From Bryobacterales bacterium (GTDB lineage: Bacteria > Acidobacteriota > Terriglobia > Bryobacterales > Bryobacteraceae): 8,168 bases of DNA. The stretch lies in contig JAOAPP010000151.1 in NCBI GenBank assembly GCA_025462985.1, forward strand, positions 1 through 8,168. Reading direction: 5' to 3'. The translations under genes were made by a program, and so were the position numbers. Below the pieces are notes generated by a model. The model was not told where the DNA came from. It saw only the letters and a list, made by a program, of their open reading frames with translations, and ran no database searches. Numbering within the stretch: position 1 is the first letter of the stretch; every line of letters starts with the position of its first letter. Positions 7,411 to 8,168 of the stretch are shown piece by piece.

Positions 7411-7414
7411 ACTC

Positions 7415-8168
7415 ATGTTTGACGTCATCGTTCTTGGTCTCGGCGGGATGGGAAGCGCCGCGGCCTATCACCTCGCTGCCCGTGGCCAAAGGGTCCTAGG
7501 ATTGGACCGCTACACCGCGGCCCATGATCGCGGCTCTTCTCACGGCGGCTCGCGCATCATCCGCCAGGCTTATCATGAACATCCGCAGTACGTTCCGCTT
7601 GTGCAGCGCGCCTATGAACTCTGGGAAAAGCTCGAACGGGACTCCGGCGTCAGTCTCCTCGATCAGACCGGCGGACTTATGATCGGCCCCCCGGGAAGCC
7701 CGGTCGTGGAAGGAACCATTCGCAGCGCCACCGAGCATCGCCTGCCACACGATATCCTCACCGCAACAGAGTTGCAACGCCGCTATCCCGCCTTTCGCCC
7801 GCGTCCCAATGACACGGCCGTCTTTGAAACGCGCGCCGGCTTTCTACGCCCGGAAAGAGCAGTCAAAACGCATTTGCACCTCGCTGCAAGCAGCGGAGCC
7901 GACCTCCACTTCGAAGAGGCCGTCATAGGATGGAGCGCTTCTCCCGGAGGTGGCGTACGTGTCACCACGTCTCTCGCCACCTACGAAGCCGGAACTCTGG
8001 TCATAGCCCCTGGCGCGTGGGCTCCGGACGTTCTCAATGATCTTCAAATCCCGTTCGATGTCCGGCGTCAGGTGATGTGCTGGTTCCAACCGGTAGGCGC
8101 GACGGAAGCTTTTCTTCCCGACCAGTTCCCGGTCTACATCTACGACGTCGACGGCCACGACGTTTTCT
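7415..8168 (+). CDS. sarcosine / N-methyl-L-tryptophan oxidase-like FAD enzyme, N-terminal part
   Basis: The frame stays open from ATG 7415 to the right edge (251 codons), so the gene is cut by the window; full-length relatives are about 370-390 residues. The N-terminus VIVLGLGGMGSAAAYHLA has the Rossmann GxGxxG (G8, G10, G13) for FAD binding, and D31 is the expected acid after the second strand. GSSHGGSRIIRQAY (40-53) corresponds to the GSHHGDTR block of monomeric sarcosine oxidase, with H43 and R47 matching its active-site His and Arg. TGGLMIG and GAWAP (the second FAD contact region) follow. The family (DadA/SolA type FAD-dependent oxidoreductases) oxidises N-methyl amino acids with oxygen, giving formaldehyde and peroxide, in the cytoplasm. 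The cysteine that carries FAD covalently lies in the missing part, so the exact substrate class cannot be decided. Confidence 0.92.
   Translation, partial: MFDVIVLGLGGMGSAAAYHLAARGQRVLGLDRYTAAHDRGSSHGGSRIIRQAYHEHPQYVPLVQRAYELWEKLERDSGVSLLDQTGGLMIGPPGSPVVEGTIRSATEHRLPHDILTATELQRRYPAFRPRPNDTAVFETRAGFLRPERAVKTHLHLAASSGADLHFEEAVIGWSASPGGGVRVTTSLATYEAGTLVIAPGAWAPDVLNDLQIPFDVRRQVMCWFQPVGATEAFLPDQFPVYIYDVDGHDVF

Noticed and set aside
7420..7427. TGACGTCA palindrome as an operator
   Set aside because: It lies in the first codons of the oxidase (Phe-Asp-Val-Ile), a conserved start of the family, so codon use explains it.
1..8168. A defence island, mobile element, CRISPR array or other new multi-gene system
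   Set aside because: Every complete or partial gene fits a known family and no direct repeats, integrase, transposase or nuclease signatures are visible.

Overview
The window looks like chromosomal DNA from an acidobacterium, most plausibly of the Bryobacterales/Solibacterales type. This is an inference from gene content: a DUF1553-DUF1501 pair, an orphan duplicated ABC permease of the ADOP family (expanded in Acidobacteriota), a DUF4142 protein and a secreted PIG-L deacetylase, all in moderately GC-rich DNA. Planctomycetes and Verrucomicrobia share the DUF1553/DUF1501 pair, but the ADOP permease favours Acidobacteriota. I see no tRNA, rRNA, CRISPR array, transposase, phage gene or attachment site.

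Layout. Positions 2-2913 hold a tightly packed plus-strand block: the C-terminal end of a DUF1553 protein, a DUF1501 protein, and a six-bladed NHL-type beta-propeller. Gaps are a few bases. The two complete proteins carry twin-arginine signals, so the block looks like an exported, co-translated unit. After 51 bp comes an 822-residue permease (2965-5433) with its own Shine-Dalgarno and a possible ECF-type promoter. After another 70 bp comes a small secreted DUF4142 protein (start best placed at 5504). It ends 7 bp from the stop of a minus-strand secreted PIG-L deacetylase with a C-terminal beta-sandwich extension (6021-7385). Diverging from that gene is the 5' part of a sarcosine / N-methyltryptophan oxidase-like flavoenzyme (7415 to the window edge), which has no stop codon in the window.

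How the genes may work together. The first three genes are plausibly one transcriptional unit acting outside the cytoplasmic membrane. In related phyla the DUF1549/DUF1553 plus DUF1501 pair is recurrent but biochemically uncharacterised. The permease lacks an ATPase gene nearby, as is normal for ADOPs. The PIG-L and oxidase genes are divergent, with start codons only 29 bp apart and a 6-bp inverted repeat between them, and may share control.

The window is well explained by known families. I do not see a convincing new multi-gene system. The points most worth checking are the paired Tat substrates in the DUF1501/NHL unit, a set of blade-start histidines in the propeller, the inverted repeat between the divergent genes, a 12-bp perfect inverted repeat in the 3' end of the PIG-L gene, and the possible ECF promoter ahead of the permease. 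No stretch longer than 300 bases lacks a gene.
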